A DNA stretch of 64,000 nucleotides from Polynucleobacter sp. UK-Mo-2m-Kol15 (GCF_018881505.1 NZ_JACVQC010000001.1:2112650-2176649), one strand, 5' to 3'. Shown: positions 35,498-45,116, numbered from the stretch's first letter. The notes: generated by a model from the sequence alone, not told the origin. Translations and numbers: made by a program.

Positions 35498-36613
35498 TTA
35501 GGCGGAAATAATTCCACCGCCTAAGCAAATATCTCCGTCATATACAACGGCAGACTGGCCTGGTGTCACTGCCCACTGAGTCTGTGGAAAAGCCAATGCA
35601 AAACTAAGAGGCCCTTCAGTTCCGGTGGTAATGGAACAAGCGGAGTCAGCCTGACGATAGCGAGTTTTAGCGGAATACTGTCCCAACACAGGAGTGACGC
35701 CAGCAACCCAACTGGCATCAATGGCAGAGAGTTGATTCGCTAGTAGCCAAGGGTGCTCATGCCCTTGGGCAACATACAAAGTATTGTTGGCAATATCTTT
35801 GCGGGCAACATACCAAGCATCGCCATTGCCATCTTGACTGCCCCCCAAACCGATACCCTTACGCTGCCCTAAGGTAAAGAAGGCAAGCCCCATATGCTCT
35901 CCGACCGTTTTACCCTCAGGGGTTTTAATAGGGCCGGGAGTGCGCGGCAAGTAGCGATTTAAGAATTCACGAAAAGGGCGTTCGCCAATAAAGCAAATGC
36001 CAGTCGAATCTTTTTTACGTGCATTGTGTAAACCAATTTGCTCAGCAATCTTGCGTACTTCCGTCTTTGGAATCTCTCCAAGTGGGAAAAGAACATTGGC
36101 AAGTTGACTTTGAGTTAATCGGTGTAAGAAATAACTTTGATCTTTGCTGGCGTCTAAGGCCTTTAAAAGCTGGACTTTACCACCCTCATGGCGAACCCGC
36201 GCATAGTGGCCGGTTGCAATAGCATCGGCACCTAAGCTCATCGCGTGATCTAAAAAAGCCTTGAACTTAATTTCTGCATTGCACAAAACATCGGGGTTTG
36301 GTGTTCTGCCAGCAGCATATTCCCGTAAAAACTCCGCAAAGACCCGCTCACGGTATTCAGCGGCAAAATTGACTGCCTCAACATCAATTCCAATTAGATC
36401 CGCCACTGACACCACATCTAACCAATCCTGACGTGCAGAGCAATACTCATCACTGTCATCATCTTCCCAGTTTTTCATGAAAAGGCCTATAACTTCATAA
36501 CCCTGTTGCTTGAGCATCCAAGCCGCAACCGATGAATCTACGCCTCCAGACATCCCAATAACGACTTTATGACGTTTTGAGGCAGGGATTGCGGAAGAAT
36601 TGAACGGGATCAT
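35498..36613 (-). CDS. mnmA: tRNA-uridine 2-sulfurtransferase MnmA
   Basis: Thiolates U34 of tRNA-Lys, -Glu and -Gln. The 371-residue protein has the ATP-pyrophosphatase P-loop GMSGGVDSS (20-28), the catalytic Cys111 ([12 protein letters not shown]) and the sulfur-accepting Cys207 ([10 protein letters not shown]). A TTG one codon upstream of the ATG at 36613 is also possible. It is a single gene convergent with the GST gene. Confidence 0.97.
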   Translation of the reverse strand: MIPFNSSAIPASKRHKVVIGMSGGVDSSVAAWMLKQQGYEVIGLFMKNWEDDDSDEYCSARQDWLDVVSVADLIGIDVEAVNFAAEYRERVFAEFLREYAAGRTPNPDVLCNAEIKFKAFLDHAMSLGADAIATGHYARVRHEGGKVQLLKALDASKDQSYFLHRLTQSQLANVLFPLGEIPKTEVRKIAEQIGLHNARKKDSTGICFIGERPFREFLNRYLPRTPGPIKTPEGKTVGEHMGLAFFTLGQRKGIGLGGSQDGNGDAWYVARKDIANNTLYVAQGHEHPWLLANQLSAIDASWVAGVTPVLGQYSAKTRYRQADSACSITTGTEGPLSFALAFPQTQWAVTPGQSAVVYDGDICLGGGIISA

Positions 36614-36717
36614 CAAAAAATGCGAAAATTCGATATAAGCTGAAAAACCCCATTGTAGAAGTCTTCCTTCAAACTTACCAAGATTGGAAGGAAACCTTAA
36701 GGAATGGTGATCAGGGG

Positions 36718-36750
36718 TAATTAATAGGCAGCCTCATGCCTAATTAATTA
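36718..36750. repeat. Imperfect 13-14 bp inverted repeat upstream of the pnt operon
   Basis: TAATTAATAGGCA (36718-36730), a 6-nt loop, then TGCCTAATTAATTA (36737-36750), complementary apart from one bulged base. It ends 39 nt before the pntAA ATG and is followed by an AT-rich stretch. It could be an operator, a leader hairpin or a terminator. No function is assignable from sequence. Confidence 0.4.
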
Positions 36751-36789
36751 AAATAGATTTTTTGAAAAATTTGCATTTGGAGACATGCC

Positions 36790-37920
36790 ATGCGCATAGG
36801 AGTACCGCTGGAAATCAGACCCGGGGAAACTCGTGTTGCCGCCACACCGGAAACCGTTAAGAAGCTGATTGGTCAAGGCCATACAGTCGTTATTCAAAAA
36901 GATGCGGGCCTTACAGCTAGCCAGCCAGATTCGGCTTATGAAGCTGTTGGCGCGACTATCGGTAGCGCTACCGATGCCCTTGGAGCAGAAATTGTTCTCA
37001 AGGTGCGTGCGCCTGAGGCTGCAGAGCTCAAACAAATTCAATCTGGCAGCGTGCTCCTTGGCATGCTCGATCCATTTGATAACGACAATATTGCAGCCAT
37101 GGCTGCGCAAGGTGTTACTGCGTTTTCATTAGAGGCTGCACCACGCACTACTCGCGCCCAAAGCATGGACGTCTTGTCTTCACAAGCCAATATTGCAGGC
37201 TACAAAGCAGTGATGGTTGCTGCAAATGAATACCAACGCTTCATGCCAATGCTCATGACTGCGGCTGGTACTGTTAAAGCTGCACGCGTACTAATTTTAG
37301 GTGCCGGTGTTGCTGGCCTCCAAGCGATTGCAACTGCAAAGCGTTTAGGCGCAGTTATCGAAGCGTCTGATGTTCGCCCTGCGGCCAAAGAGCAAATTGA
37401 ATCTCTTGGCGCTAAGTTTGTTGATGTTCCTTACGAAACTGATGAAGAGCGTGAAATTGCTCAAGGTGTTGGTGGCTATGCCCGTCCAATGCCAGAAGCC
37501 TGGATGAAGCGTCAAGCTGCCCTTGTTGCAGAACGCGCTCAACAAGCAGATATTGTAATTACCACTGCCTTGATTCCAGGTCGCAAACCCCCAGTCTTGT
37601 TACACAGCGATACTGTTGCGAATATGAAGCCTGGCTCTATCGTGATCGACTTAGCTGCTGGTCGCGGGGATAACGGTTCAGGTAACTGCCCACTGACAGA
37701 AGCAGACAAGATCGTTATGAAAAATGGTGTAAAAATTATTGGTTACACCAACCTCGCCAGCATGGTAGCTGCAGATGCTTCTGCCTTGTATGCGCGCAAC
37801 TTGCTCGACTTTATGAAGCTAATCGTTGACTCAGAGGCGAAGTTAGTCATCCCAACGGATGACGACATCGTTACTGCTTGTCTCATGTGTCGCGACGGCC
37901 AAGCCGTCCGTAAAAACTAA
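36790..37920 (+). CDS. pntAA: NAD(P) transhydrogenase subunit alpha part 1 (soluble NAD-binding domain I)
   Basis: NAD(H)-binding dI domain of the proton-translocating transhydrogenase, which makes NADPH from NADH using proton motive force. The 376-residue protein is the split form found in many alpha- and betaproteobacteria: it ends before the membrane segments, which are in the next gene. Motifs: RVAATPETV, RTTRAQSMD (119-127, NAD loop), GAGVAGLQA (171-179, Rossmann) and VIDLAAGRGDNG. It is first gene of a three-gene operon. Confidence 0.96.
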   Translation: MRIGVPLEIRPGETRVAATPETVKKLIGQGHTVVIQKDAGLTASQPDSAYEAVGATIGSATDALGAEIVLKVRAPEAAELKQIQSGSVLLGMLDPFDNDNIAAMAAQGVTAFSLEAAPRTTRAQSMDVLSSQANIAGYKAVMVAANEYQRFMPMLMTAAGTVKAARVLILGAGVAGLQAIATAKRLGAVIEASDVRPAAKEQIESLGAKFVDVPYETDEEREIAQGVGGYARPMPEAWMKRQAALVAERAQQADIVITTALIPGRKPPVLLHSDTVANMKPGSIVIDLAAGRGDNGSGNCPLTEADKIVMKNGVKIIGYTNLASMVAADASALYARNLLDFMKLIVDSEAKLVIPTDDDIVTACLMCRDGQAVRKN

Positions 37921-37944
37921 TAAAGAACATTCGAAGGAAATATC

Positions 37945-38283
37945 ATGGATCTCGCTGCTTTTCAAAGCATCCTTACAGTCCAAAACATCACTGTGTTTGT
38001 ACTGGCTATTTTTGTTGGCTACCACGTAGTTTGGAACGTTACTCCTGCACTACACACCCCACTGATGGCTGTTACTAATGCTATTTCAGGAATCATTATT
38101 GTTGGCGCACTACTTCAAACTGAAGTGATTGGTGGTGATGAGATTACCCTCACCAGCATCATTGGTGCGGTGGCAGTCTTCTTAGCCTCAATCAATATTT
38201 TTGGTGGCTTTATGGTCACCCGCCGCATGCTTGAAATGTTCAAGAAAAAAGCCCCCAAGGCTGATGCAGCTGGCACTAAATAA
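37945..38283 (+). CDS. pntAB: NAD(P) transhydrogenase subunit alpha part 2 (membrane domain)
   Basis: 112-residue hydrophobic subunit with about four membrane segments (roughly 10-30, 35-57, 62-80 and 83-95) and the conserved [20 protein letters not shown]. It forms half of the dII proton channel. A good ribosome binding site (AAGGAA) precedes the ATG. It starts 24 nt after pntAA and ends 32 nt before pntB. Confidence 0.96.
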   Translation: MDLAAFQSILTVQNITVFVLAIFVGYHVVWNVTPALHTPLMAVTNAISGIIIVGALLQTEVIGGDEITLTSIIGAVAVFLASINIFGGFMVTRRMLEMFKKKAPKADAAGTK

Positions 38284-38315
38284 AACTAGAACAAGATCTT
38301 ATAGAGACCACAATA

Positions 38316-39683
38316 ATGTCAAACATAACCGCGATTTCCTACCTTATTTCATCGGTGCTCTTCATCCTCGCATTGCGTGGATTGTCTTCACCAACAACCT
38401 CACGCCAAGGTAATACCTTTGGCATGGTCGGCATGTTGCTTGCCGTCATTACTACTTTCATGATTCCTGACTTTAAGCCAGTGTTCTCATTGATTATCGG
38501 CGCCATTGTTGCCGGTGCTGTAATTGGAATTCTTGCAGCAAAACGTGTACAGATGACCAAGATGCCCGAGCTTGTAGCTCTTATGCACTCGTTTGTAGGT
38601 TTATCAGCTGTATTAATCGCCATTGCAGCGGTATTTAATCCAGCACAAAACCATACTGGTGTACAAAAGATTGAACTCTTTATTGGGGCATTTATCGGCG
38701 CAATTACCTTTACAGCCTCCGTCATCGCTTTCGGAAAACTTTCTGGCAAGGTTAGCGGCAAGCCGGTGACATTTGCTGGCCAACACTTACTCAATCTGAT
38801 CCTAGCAATCGGCATGGTTGCTGGCGGCGTCATGTACTTTATGACTGGCAGTCACGAGGCATTCTTGGTGATGTGCGCGATTGCTTTGGTATTGGGTGTG
38901 ACCTTAATTATCCCAATCGGCGGCGCAGATATGCCCGTGGTTGTATCGATGCTCAACAGCTACTCTGGTTGGGCAGCCGCTGGTATTGGCTTTACCTTGA
39001 ACAATCCTGTGTTAATTATTGCTGGCGCTTGCGTAGGCTCTTCTGGTGCAATTCTGTCTTACATCATGTGTAAGGCTATGAACCGCTCTATTTTGGCAGT
39101 CTTACTTGGCGGCTTCGGTGCCGAGGCTTCTGCTGGCGGCACTGATGATGGTGGTCCAAAGAATTACAAAACTGGCTCTCCAGAAGATGCGGCCTTCCTC
39201 ATGGAAAATGCTGACACTGTGGTGATTGTTCCTGGTTATGGCTTGGCCGTAGCACGAGCTCAACACGCGCTAAAAGAATTGACAGAGAAGTTGACCCATC
39301 ATGGTGTGACAGTAAAGTATGCGATTCACCCAGTTGCAGGTCGTATGCCTGGCCACATGAATGTGCTCTTGGCCGAAGCTGAAGTTCCATACGATCAAGT
39401 GTTCGAAATGGAAGATATTAATAGTGACTTTGGTCAAGCAGATGTAGTCTTAGTCCTTGGCGCAAATGACGTGGTCAACCCTGCTGCTCGCACTCCAGGC
39501 AGCCCAATCTTTGGCATGCCAATTTTAGAAGCATATAAGGCCAAAACAATTATTGTCAACAAACGCTCCATGGCCGCCGGTTATGCTGGTCTGGATAACG
39601 AACTCTTCTATATGGATAAAACCATGATGGTCTTCGGTGATGCAAAGAAGGTCGTGGAAGATATGGTGAAATCGGTATCCTAA
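38316..39683 (+). CDS. pntB: NAD(P) transhydrogenase subunit beta
   Basis: 455-residue subunit with eight to nine N-terminal membrane segments (up to about residue 260) and a soluble NADP-binding dIII domain containing VIVPGYGLAVARAQH, HPVAGRMPGHMNVLLAEA and NKRSMAAGYAGLDNELF. The last 28 codons are duplicated, with divergence, at 42154-42237. This suggests that an integrating element recombined here and supplied the present 3' end while keeping the reading frame. No T-tracted terminator directly follows the stop codon. Confidence 0.97.
   Translation: MSNITAISYLISSVLFILALRGLSSPTTSRQGNTFGMVGMLLAVITTFMIPDFKPVFSLIIGAIVAGAVIGILAAKRVQMTKMPELVALMHSFVGLSAVLIAIAAVFNPAQNHTGVQKIELFIGAFIGAITFTASVIAFGKLSGKVSGKPVTFAGQHLLNLILAIGMVAGGVMYFMTGSHEAFLVMCAIALVLGVTLIIPIGGADMPVVVSMLNSYSGWAAAGIGFTLNNPVLIIAGACVGSSGAILSYIMCKAMNRSILAVLLGGFGAEASAGGTDDGGPKNYKTGSPEDAAFLMENADTVVIVPGYGLAVARAQHALKELTEKLTHHGVTVKYAIHPVAGRMPGHMNVLLAEAEVPYDQVFEMEDINSDFGQADVVLVLGANDVVNPAARTPGSPIFGMPILEAYKAKTIIVNKRSMAAGYAGLDNELFYMDKTMMVFGDAKKVVEDMVKSVS
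39588..39683 (+). repeat. Left copy of the pntB 3'-end direct repeat (putative attL region)
   Basis: The last 84 nt of pntB including its stop match 42154-42237 at about 72 of 84 positions. Longest exact blocks are 16-17 nt (GTGATGCAAAGAAGGT and GTGGAAGATATGGTGAA). Similarity extends weakly about 12 nt further upstream and stops at the stop codon. This is the copy that is part of the intact pntB. Confidence 0.75.
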
Positions 39684-39764
39684 ATAGTGTTGGCCTTACT
39701 AGGTAAGGCTTAGAGGCGGAGAAGGATGTGCAAGGCTCAAATCTGCCCCACTGAGGGGTAGAAC

Positions 39765-40028
39765 ATGGCAACATTTAGAAATAGGCACGGGAAATGGTAA
39801 GCCCGTGTTCACCGCAAAGGGCGGCAGCCCGTCACTAAGTCGTTCTAATCCAAACAAGATGCAGAGAAGTGGACTAGGCAGCTTGATTCTGAAATGGATA
39901 AGGGTGGTTACACCAATCTAGTGCTGGCAGAGGGCAGTGCAAAGAGTGCGATGTTTCGACACTTAACGGATATTGGGAACCATGGCAATATGTTCTATAG
40001 ACAAATCAAGACATGGGGCCGACCCTAA
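39765..40028 (+). pseudogene. Phage-type tyrosine integrase remnant with two in-frame TAA codons
   Basis: From the ATG at 39765 the frame reads MATFRNRHGKW-stop-ARVHRKGRQPVTKSF-stop-SKQDAEKWTRQLDSEMDKGG, then about 35 more codons to a TAA at 40026. This is the N-terminal AP2-like/SAM-like arm-binding region of Burkholderiales phage integrases, in which the two stop positions are usually Gln. CAA to TAA changes at 39798 and 39846 would explain both. After about residue 60 the sequence no longer looks like an integrase, and no catalytic domain (R...HxxR...Y) exists in the window. The position directly after pntB fits an element integrating there. Confidence 0.7.
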
Positions 40029-40112
40029 ACAATTAGCACTTGCGATAATCAAAACGCAGTCAAGTAAATAACATGTAAAACTAGGCGGTATCTGATACTC
40101 ATACCGAAAAAC

Positions 40113-41762
40113 TTAAAAATGATTTAAATCGAAATTGACTTTACCTAAAACACTGCCCCAGTCACCAATAGAAGGCTGTCTATATAACTTTATTGACGGG
40201 TACCAAGGACTATCAACTCTATCTAACAGCCATCGCCAATCAGGTACATAAGACAAAAGAATCCACGTCTCCTTGCCCAAAGCCCCACTTAAATGAGGAA
40301 TGCTTGTGCAGGTGCTAACAACTAAATCAACATTTTCAATCAGAGCCGCTGTATCTGAAAAATCTCTCAATTCATTCCCAAAAAATCTAATATTTTTATA
40401 ATTTTCAAAAAATTCTTTGTCGCAATCTTTTATTTCTTTTTGTAAGCAGATATATTCAAATTCTCCTAAAGGAAGTGCCTGAACAAAATCCATAAGTAAC
40501 AAGCTTCTTTTGTGGTCATCCTTAAATTCAGACATACTGCTCCAAGCTATGCCAACTCGCTTTTTCTTTTTTTCCCCTAACTTGAGCCGCCACTTATCCA
40601 CCTTAGATGGATTGGAGATTAAATAAGGCACATCCGCTGGAATTGTAAAAATATTTACATTAAGAGCCAAAGGAAGACTCAAAAGAGGGCACTGATAATC
40701 AAAAAGTGGCAACTCTTGACCCTTAATGACCAATTGTGAGACTCCTTCTAAATTTTCCATCAAACTAGCAAGTGGCTTTGGAGTCTCCAAAATGACTTTG
40801 GCGCCCAAATCAGAAACCAATTTAACGTATCTGCAAAATTGAATGAAATCGCCTAGCCCTTGCTCCCCATAAATTAGGATTGTTTTACCTTGAAGCGATT
40901 CAACCCCAAGCCAAGTGGGCTTATCAAAGTAACGTTTTCCTGCAATTTTGCTGACTTCATCCAAATCCCATCTACTCTCGTATAGTGGCAAACCTTTTTC
41001 AAAATTACCCAGCAATAGCAGAGATAAGCTTTTGTTCCAAGATGTCTCGTGATAATCAGGCTTCAGACTAAGCGCCTTATCATAGTGAGCTATGGCCTCG
41101 TCATGCCGTTTAAGTTCACTTAATGTAATACCTTTATTAGTCCAAGCCTTCGCATAGTCAGGTTTAAGACTTAGCGCTTTATCGTGGTGAATAATTGCCT
41201 CATCAAACCGTTTAAGTTCGTGCAGGGTGAGCGCTTTATTGGACCAAGCCTTATAGTCATCAGGATTAAGGTAAAGCGCCTTATCCAAGTTGGTAATGGC
41301 CTCGTCATAACGCTTCAGCTTATATAATGAATTGCCTTTATTAGACCAAGCTTGAGCGTAATTAGATTCAAGACTTAAGGCTATATCGAAATAGGAAATA
41401 GCCTCATCAAAACGTTTAAGCTCATGGAGAGCGCTCGCACAATTAACTAATGAAGCAATATCTTTTGGAGATATTGCAAGTGCTTCGTAAAAATTTTCAT
41501 AAGCACTTTCATAGTTGCTTTGCATGCTGTAAAGACATCCTAAATTGTATGGAATTTGGGCATCATTTTTGATGTATGTCTTTAAGCACTCAAATATTAC
41601 TAATGCGTTTTTAACCCCTCCATTCTCTGCAAAATGAGTCGCTACTTCAAAAATAGCATTGGCAGCATTAATATCCTTTTGAAGAGCTACCCTTAGCATT
41701 GAATTGGCACTCTCAAAATTTTCAGCCTGAAAGGCTTGTATGGCTATTTGAAGAGGGTTCAT
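40113..41762 (-). CDS. TPR-repeat protein with C-terminal glycosyltransferase-like domain
   Basis: 549 residues, no signal peptide. Residues about 35-265 form tandem 34-residue TPR motifs; four consecutive units share the pattern LKR(F/Y/H)DEAI..(H/Y/L)DKAL.L.PDY..AW.NK. From about 290 there is a GT-B-like domain beginning KTILIYGEQGLGDFIQFCRYV and including a VVSTCTSIPHLSGALGKETWILL region, similar to the GT9-like domains found after TPRs in aquatic betaproteobacteria. A role in protein or surface glycan glycosylation is plausible, but acceptor and donor are unknown. The gene is AT-rich and is the only intact gene in the putative element. Confidence 0.85.
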   Translation of the reverse strand: MNPLQIAIQAFQAENFESANSMLRVALQKDINAANAIFEVATHFAENGGVKNALVIFECLKTYIKNDAQIPYNLGCLYSMQSNYESAYENFYEALAISPKDIASLVNCASALHELKRFDEAISYFDIALSLESNYAQAWSNKGNSLYKLKRYDEAITNLDKALYLNPDDYKAWSNKALTLHELKRFDEAIIHHDKALSLKPDYAKAWTNKGITLSELKRHDEAIAHYDKALSLKPDYHETSWNKSLSLLLLGNFEKGLPLYESRWDLDEVSKIAGKRYFDKPTWLGVESLQGKTILIYGEQGLGDFIQFCRYVKLVSDLGAKVILETPKPLASLMENLEGVSQLVIKGQELPLFDYQCPLLSLPLALNVNIFTIPADVPYLISNPSKVDKWRLKLGEKKKKRVGIAWSSMSEFKDDHKRSLLLMDFVQALPLGEFEYICLQKEIKDCDKEFFENYKNIRFFGNELRDFSDTAALIENVDLVVSTCTSIPHLSGALGKETWILLSYVPDWRWLLDRVDSPWYPSIKLYRQPSIGDWGSVLGKVNFDLNHF

Positions 41763-42141
41763 AGCCGGCTATTTTATTATCAAAGCTCTTAAATGAACAT
41801 TAATTTACAAAATAACTGGTCAGCCGCACAAAACAGTTTACGAAGGTAGATAGATGGGACCATTTTTTAAAAAATGGGGAGTGGGGGTATGGTGGGGGTC
41901 GGTTTCTAGAAAATCAAAAAGGGGTGCCCCTCTTTTATTGAAATGCGCCCTACTTTGCCGCCATGAACATCAAATTGCGCTTAGCTAATATGTTGATGGA
42001 TTTGACCTTATATAACTCCTGCGCCATTCTTTTTTCAGGCCCAAATTTGGCCCGCTGAAGTTAATTTTATAATTTTTTTTACCTGACAGAATTTAGTTTT
42101 TCTTACTATTTTTAACGCTGCGCTAAGTCTCTATTTTTACT
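41763..42141. other. Non-coding stretch upstream of the TPR gene within the element
   Basis: No convincing open frame is visible. Contents: a perfect 18-bp palindrome CCATTTTTTAAAAAATGG (41860-41877), a G-rich pair of near-repeats (GTGGGGGTAT / GGTGGGGGTC, 41881-41900), and a small AGGGG-TG-CCCCT hairpin followed by a T-rich stretch (41920-41936). These could be remnants of recombination or regulatory sites of the element. Confidence 0.5.
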
Positions 42142-42153
42142 AGTCTTAATAAT

Positions 42154-42237
42154 GAGCTCTTCTACATGGATAAAACTATGCTGGTCTTCTGTGATGCAAA
42201 GAAGGTTGTGGAAGATATGGTGAAGTCTGTCAGTTAA
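42154..42237 (+). repeat. Distal copy of the pntB 3' end (putative attR; pntB gene fragment)
   Basis: 84 nt encode ELFYMDKTMLVFCDAKKVVEDMVKSVS-stop (written here as one fragment of the PntB C-terminus), with two substitutions relative to intact PntB (M to L and G to C) and about ten other, mostly synonymous, differences. The reading frame and the stop codon are preserved. There is no start codon, so it is not expressed as a gene. It is probably the displaced chromosomal 3' end at its downstream side. Confidence 0.75.
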
Positions 42238-42273
42238 TGCAGGCAAACTAAGTTCAGACTGTAGTGAATTAAG

Positions 42274-42305
42274 ATGGCTAGTAAAACTTACTAGCCATTT
42301 TCTTA
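42274..42305 (+). terminator. Strong hairpin terminator, probably the original pnt operon terminator
   Basis: ATGGCTAGTAA-AAC-TTACTAGCCAT (11-bp perfect stem) followed by TTTTCTT. It lies 36 nt after the stop codon of the displaced pntB 3' end, the right place and orientation for a pnt terminator before the insertion. Confidence 0.8.
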
Positions 42306-42327
42306 TTCTCAAAGGCGAGAAGGCCAA

Positions 42328-42532
42328 ATGAAATTCCTGAAATATTTTCTAGTCGCTTTTGCACTAATGCTTTCTCACAATAGGTGAAAAAATAACACTA
42401 AAGGCTGGCGAACCCCTCGTTGAACATTTTAAAGAGTGGCACTGTGGCTTAAATCCAGGGGCTGAAACGATTGACTTAGTCGTTGTCTACGCGGGAACGG
42501 TTGGAACCCTCCTAACGATTCGCGAGAAGTGA
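42328..42532 (+). pseudogene. Frameshifted small exported-protein gene
   Basis: The ATG at 42328 opens MKFLKYFLVAFALMLSHNR and stops at a TGA at 42385-42387. This has the appearance of a signal peptide. In the next frame, from 42383, an open stretch of 49 codons reads GEKITLKAGEPLVEHFKEW... and ends LLTIREK at the TGA 42530-42532. A single indel around 42376-42386 would join them into a secreted protein of roughly 66 residues with one Cys. I do not recognise the family. It could instead be a sequencing indel or two unrelated fragments. Confidence 0.45.
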
Positions 42533-42829
42533 TCCCCAGATTCAAGTGCATTAAATAAAAGTTCGCCTTCGAGAGGTTTTTTATTACCTTAATGTAAATT
42601 TCAATACCTCAGCTCTAAAAAATACCATTAGAACGAGAAAAAAATGAATCTCAAAAACCTCATCATCTAAAAGAAAGGATTGCACAAGGTCTAGTTAAAA
42701 TGAGAAAGTGATAAAAGATGGTGGAATTCAGCCAAATTAATGATTAAGAGGCACCAATGCAAAACGCCTGGTCTTGTGAACCAGGCGTTTTAGTTTCTAC
42801 AGCTTGATAGCTGGCGAAGTTAGGGGCAA
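42533..42829. other. Intergenic region between the frameshifted gene and groEL
   Basis: Holds a short hairpin CCTTCGAGAGG followed by six T (42566-42582), which may terminate the plus-strand gene fragment. There is an open but startless stretch of about 33 codons ending in ERIAQGLVKMRK before the TGA at 42709, possibly a gene remnant, and the groEL terminator at 42761-42791. Nothing else is recognisable. Confidence 0.5.
42761..42791 (-). terminator. Terminator of the groES-groEL operon
   Basis: AAAACGCCTGG, a 9-nt loop, CCAGGCGTTTT: an 11-bp stem whose minus-strand transcript ends in a U run. It is 39 nt beyond the groEL stop. Confidence 0.85.
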
Positions 42830-44497
<1,668 letters not shown>

Positions 44498-44508
44498 TTA
44501 GGTAGCGA

Positions 44509-44799
44509 TTACTTCTGTACAACAGCCATGATGTCTTCTTCGCGCATGACGAGAAGCTCATCGCTGCCGACCTTAACTGTTTGACCTGCATACTTGCCGA
44601 ACAACACGCGATCGCCAACTTTGACGTCTGGTGCATTCAACTTGCCGCTGTCATCACGCTTGCCTGGGCCAACTGCCAATACTTCGCCTTGATCTGGCTT
44701 TTCAGCAGCAGCATCCGGAATGATGATTCCAGAGGCAGTTTTTGATTCTTGATCTAAACGTTTAATGATTACGCGATCATGTAAAGGACGCAGATTCAT
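44509..44799 (-). CDS. groES: Co-chaperonin GroES (Hsp10)
   Basis: 96-residue lid of the GroEL chamber. [16 protein letters not shown] at the N-terminus, the mobile loop around [12 protein letters not shown] and [16 protein letters not shown] are all typical. First gene of the groESL operon, with a 110-nt leader and a CIRCE operator upstream. Confidence 0.99.
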   Translation of the reverse strand: MNLRPLHDRVIIKRLDQESKTASGIIIPDAAAEKPDQGEVLAVGPGKRDDSGKLNAPDVKVGDRVLFGKYAGQTVKVGSDELLVMREEDIMAVVQK

Positions 44800-44908
44800 T
44801 CCTTCTCCTATGTTAGTAAGTGTTAACTAATTAAAAAACCAATATAAATCAATGTGATGCAATCTCTTAACGCGAAGGTAACAAACTATGGAGCTTAATT
44901 AGTTTGTT

Positions 44909-44935
44909 TTAGCACTCGCGTGTAAGGAGTGCTGA
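44909..44935 (-). promoter_or_regulatory. CIRCE operator (HrcA binding site) of groESL
   Basis: TTAGCACTC (44909-44917), 9 nt, GAGTGCTGA (44927-44935). This matches the CIRCE consensus TTAGCACTC-N9-GAGTGCTAA with one mismatch. Its edge touches the TATAAT of the groES promoter, so bound HrcA would cover the transcription start. Confidence 0.95.
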
Positions 44936-44965
44936 TTATATAGGCCTGATTCTCGGGATTTCAAG
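44935..44965 (-). promoter_or_regulatory. groESL promoter: overlapping sigma-70 and sigma-32-like elements
   Basis: On the minus strand, CTTGAAA (44965-44959) is followed by TATAAT (44940-44935). Read as sigma-70 it is TTGAAA-N18-TATAAT. Read as sigma-32 it is CTTGAAA-N13-GCCTATAT, the same spacer as at dnaK and grpE but a poorer -10 (two mismatches). This suggests dual control: basal plus heat shock, with repression through CIRCE. Confidence 0.75.
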
Positions 44966-44983
44966 AGCAAATTCATCTTAAAT

Positions 44984-45012
44984 TTCAAATGGGTTGTCAG
45001 GCTTTCTATAAT
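44984..45012 (+). promoter_or_regulatory. Putative sigma-70 promoter of the EAL-like/two-component operon
   Basis: TATAAT (45007-45012) with TTCAAA (44984-44989) 17 nt upstream, a 4/6 match to the -35. Transcription would start near 45019, leaving a leader of about 100 nt before the first ATG. It is divergent from the groESL promoter. Confidence 0.5.
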
Positions 45013-45116
45013 GGAGTCAGGCAAGTAGGTGATTTCCTACATATAAATAAGCCTTAAGCCCTTACCGCTCCAATCTGACCTGCCTAGACTGGCTATTCAA
45101 TGACTGGAGAATGCTG

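Larger units (their letters stand above)
39684..42237. mobile_element. Decayed integrative element inserted at the 3' end of pntB
   Basis: The segment is framed by the 3' end of pntB and a second pntB 3' end. It starts with an integrase gene remnant and carries one intact gene (TPR/glycosyltransferase-like) with visibly AT-richer sequence than its neighbours. Immediately beyond the distal copy is a strong terminator hairpin (42274-42301) that would fit as the original pnt operon terminator. This matches elements whose integrase targets the 3' end of a coding gene and restores the frame. With the integrase broken, it is probably immobile. The exact crossover base is not determined. Confidence 0.65.

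Noticed and set aside
39693..39709. GCCTTAC-TAG-GTAAGGC hairpin right after pntB as its terminator
   Set aside because: It has a short stem and no T tract; the hairpin at 42274-42301 is a much better terminator and fits the displaced original.
39684..42237. Insertion sequence or transposon instead of an integrase-type element
   Set aside because: No transposase, no terminal inverted repeats and no short target duplication were seen; the boundaries are diverged gene-end copies.
44994..45012. TTGTCA plus TATAAT as promoter of the EAL-like operon
   Set aside because: The spacing is only 7 nt; TTCAAA at 44984-44989 with 17 nt spacing is the workable -35.
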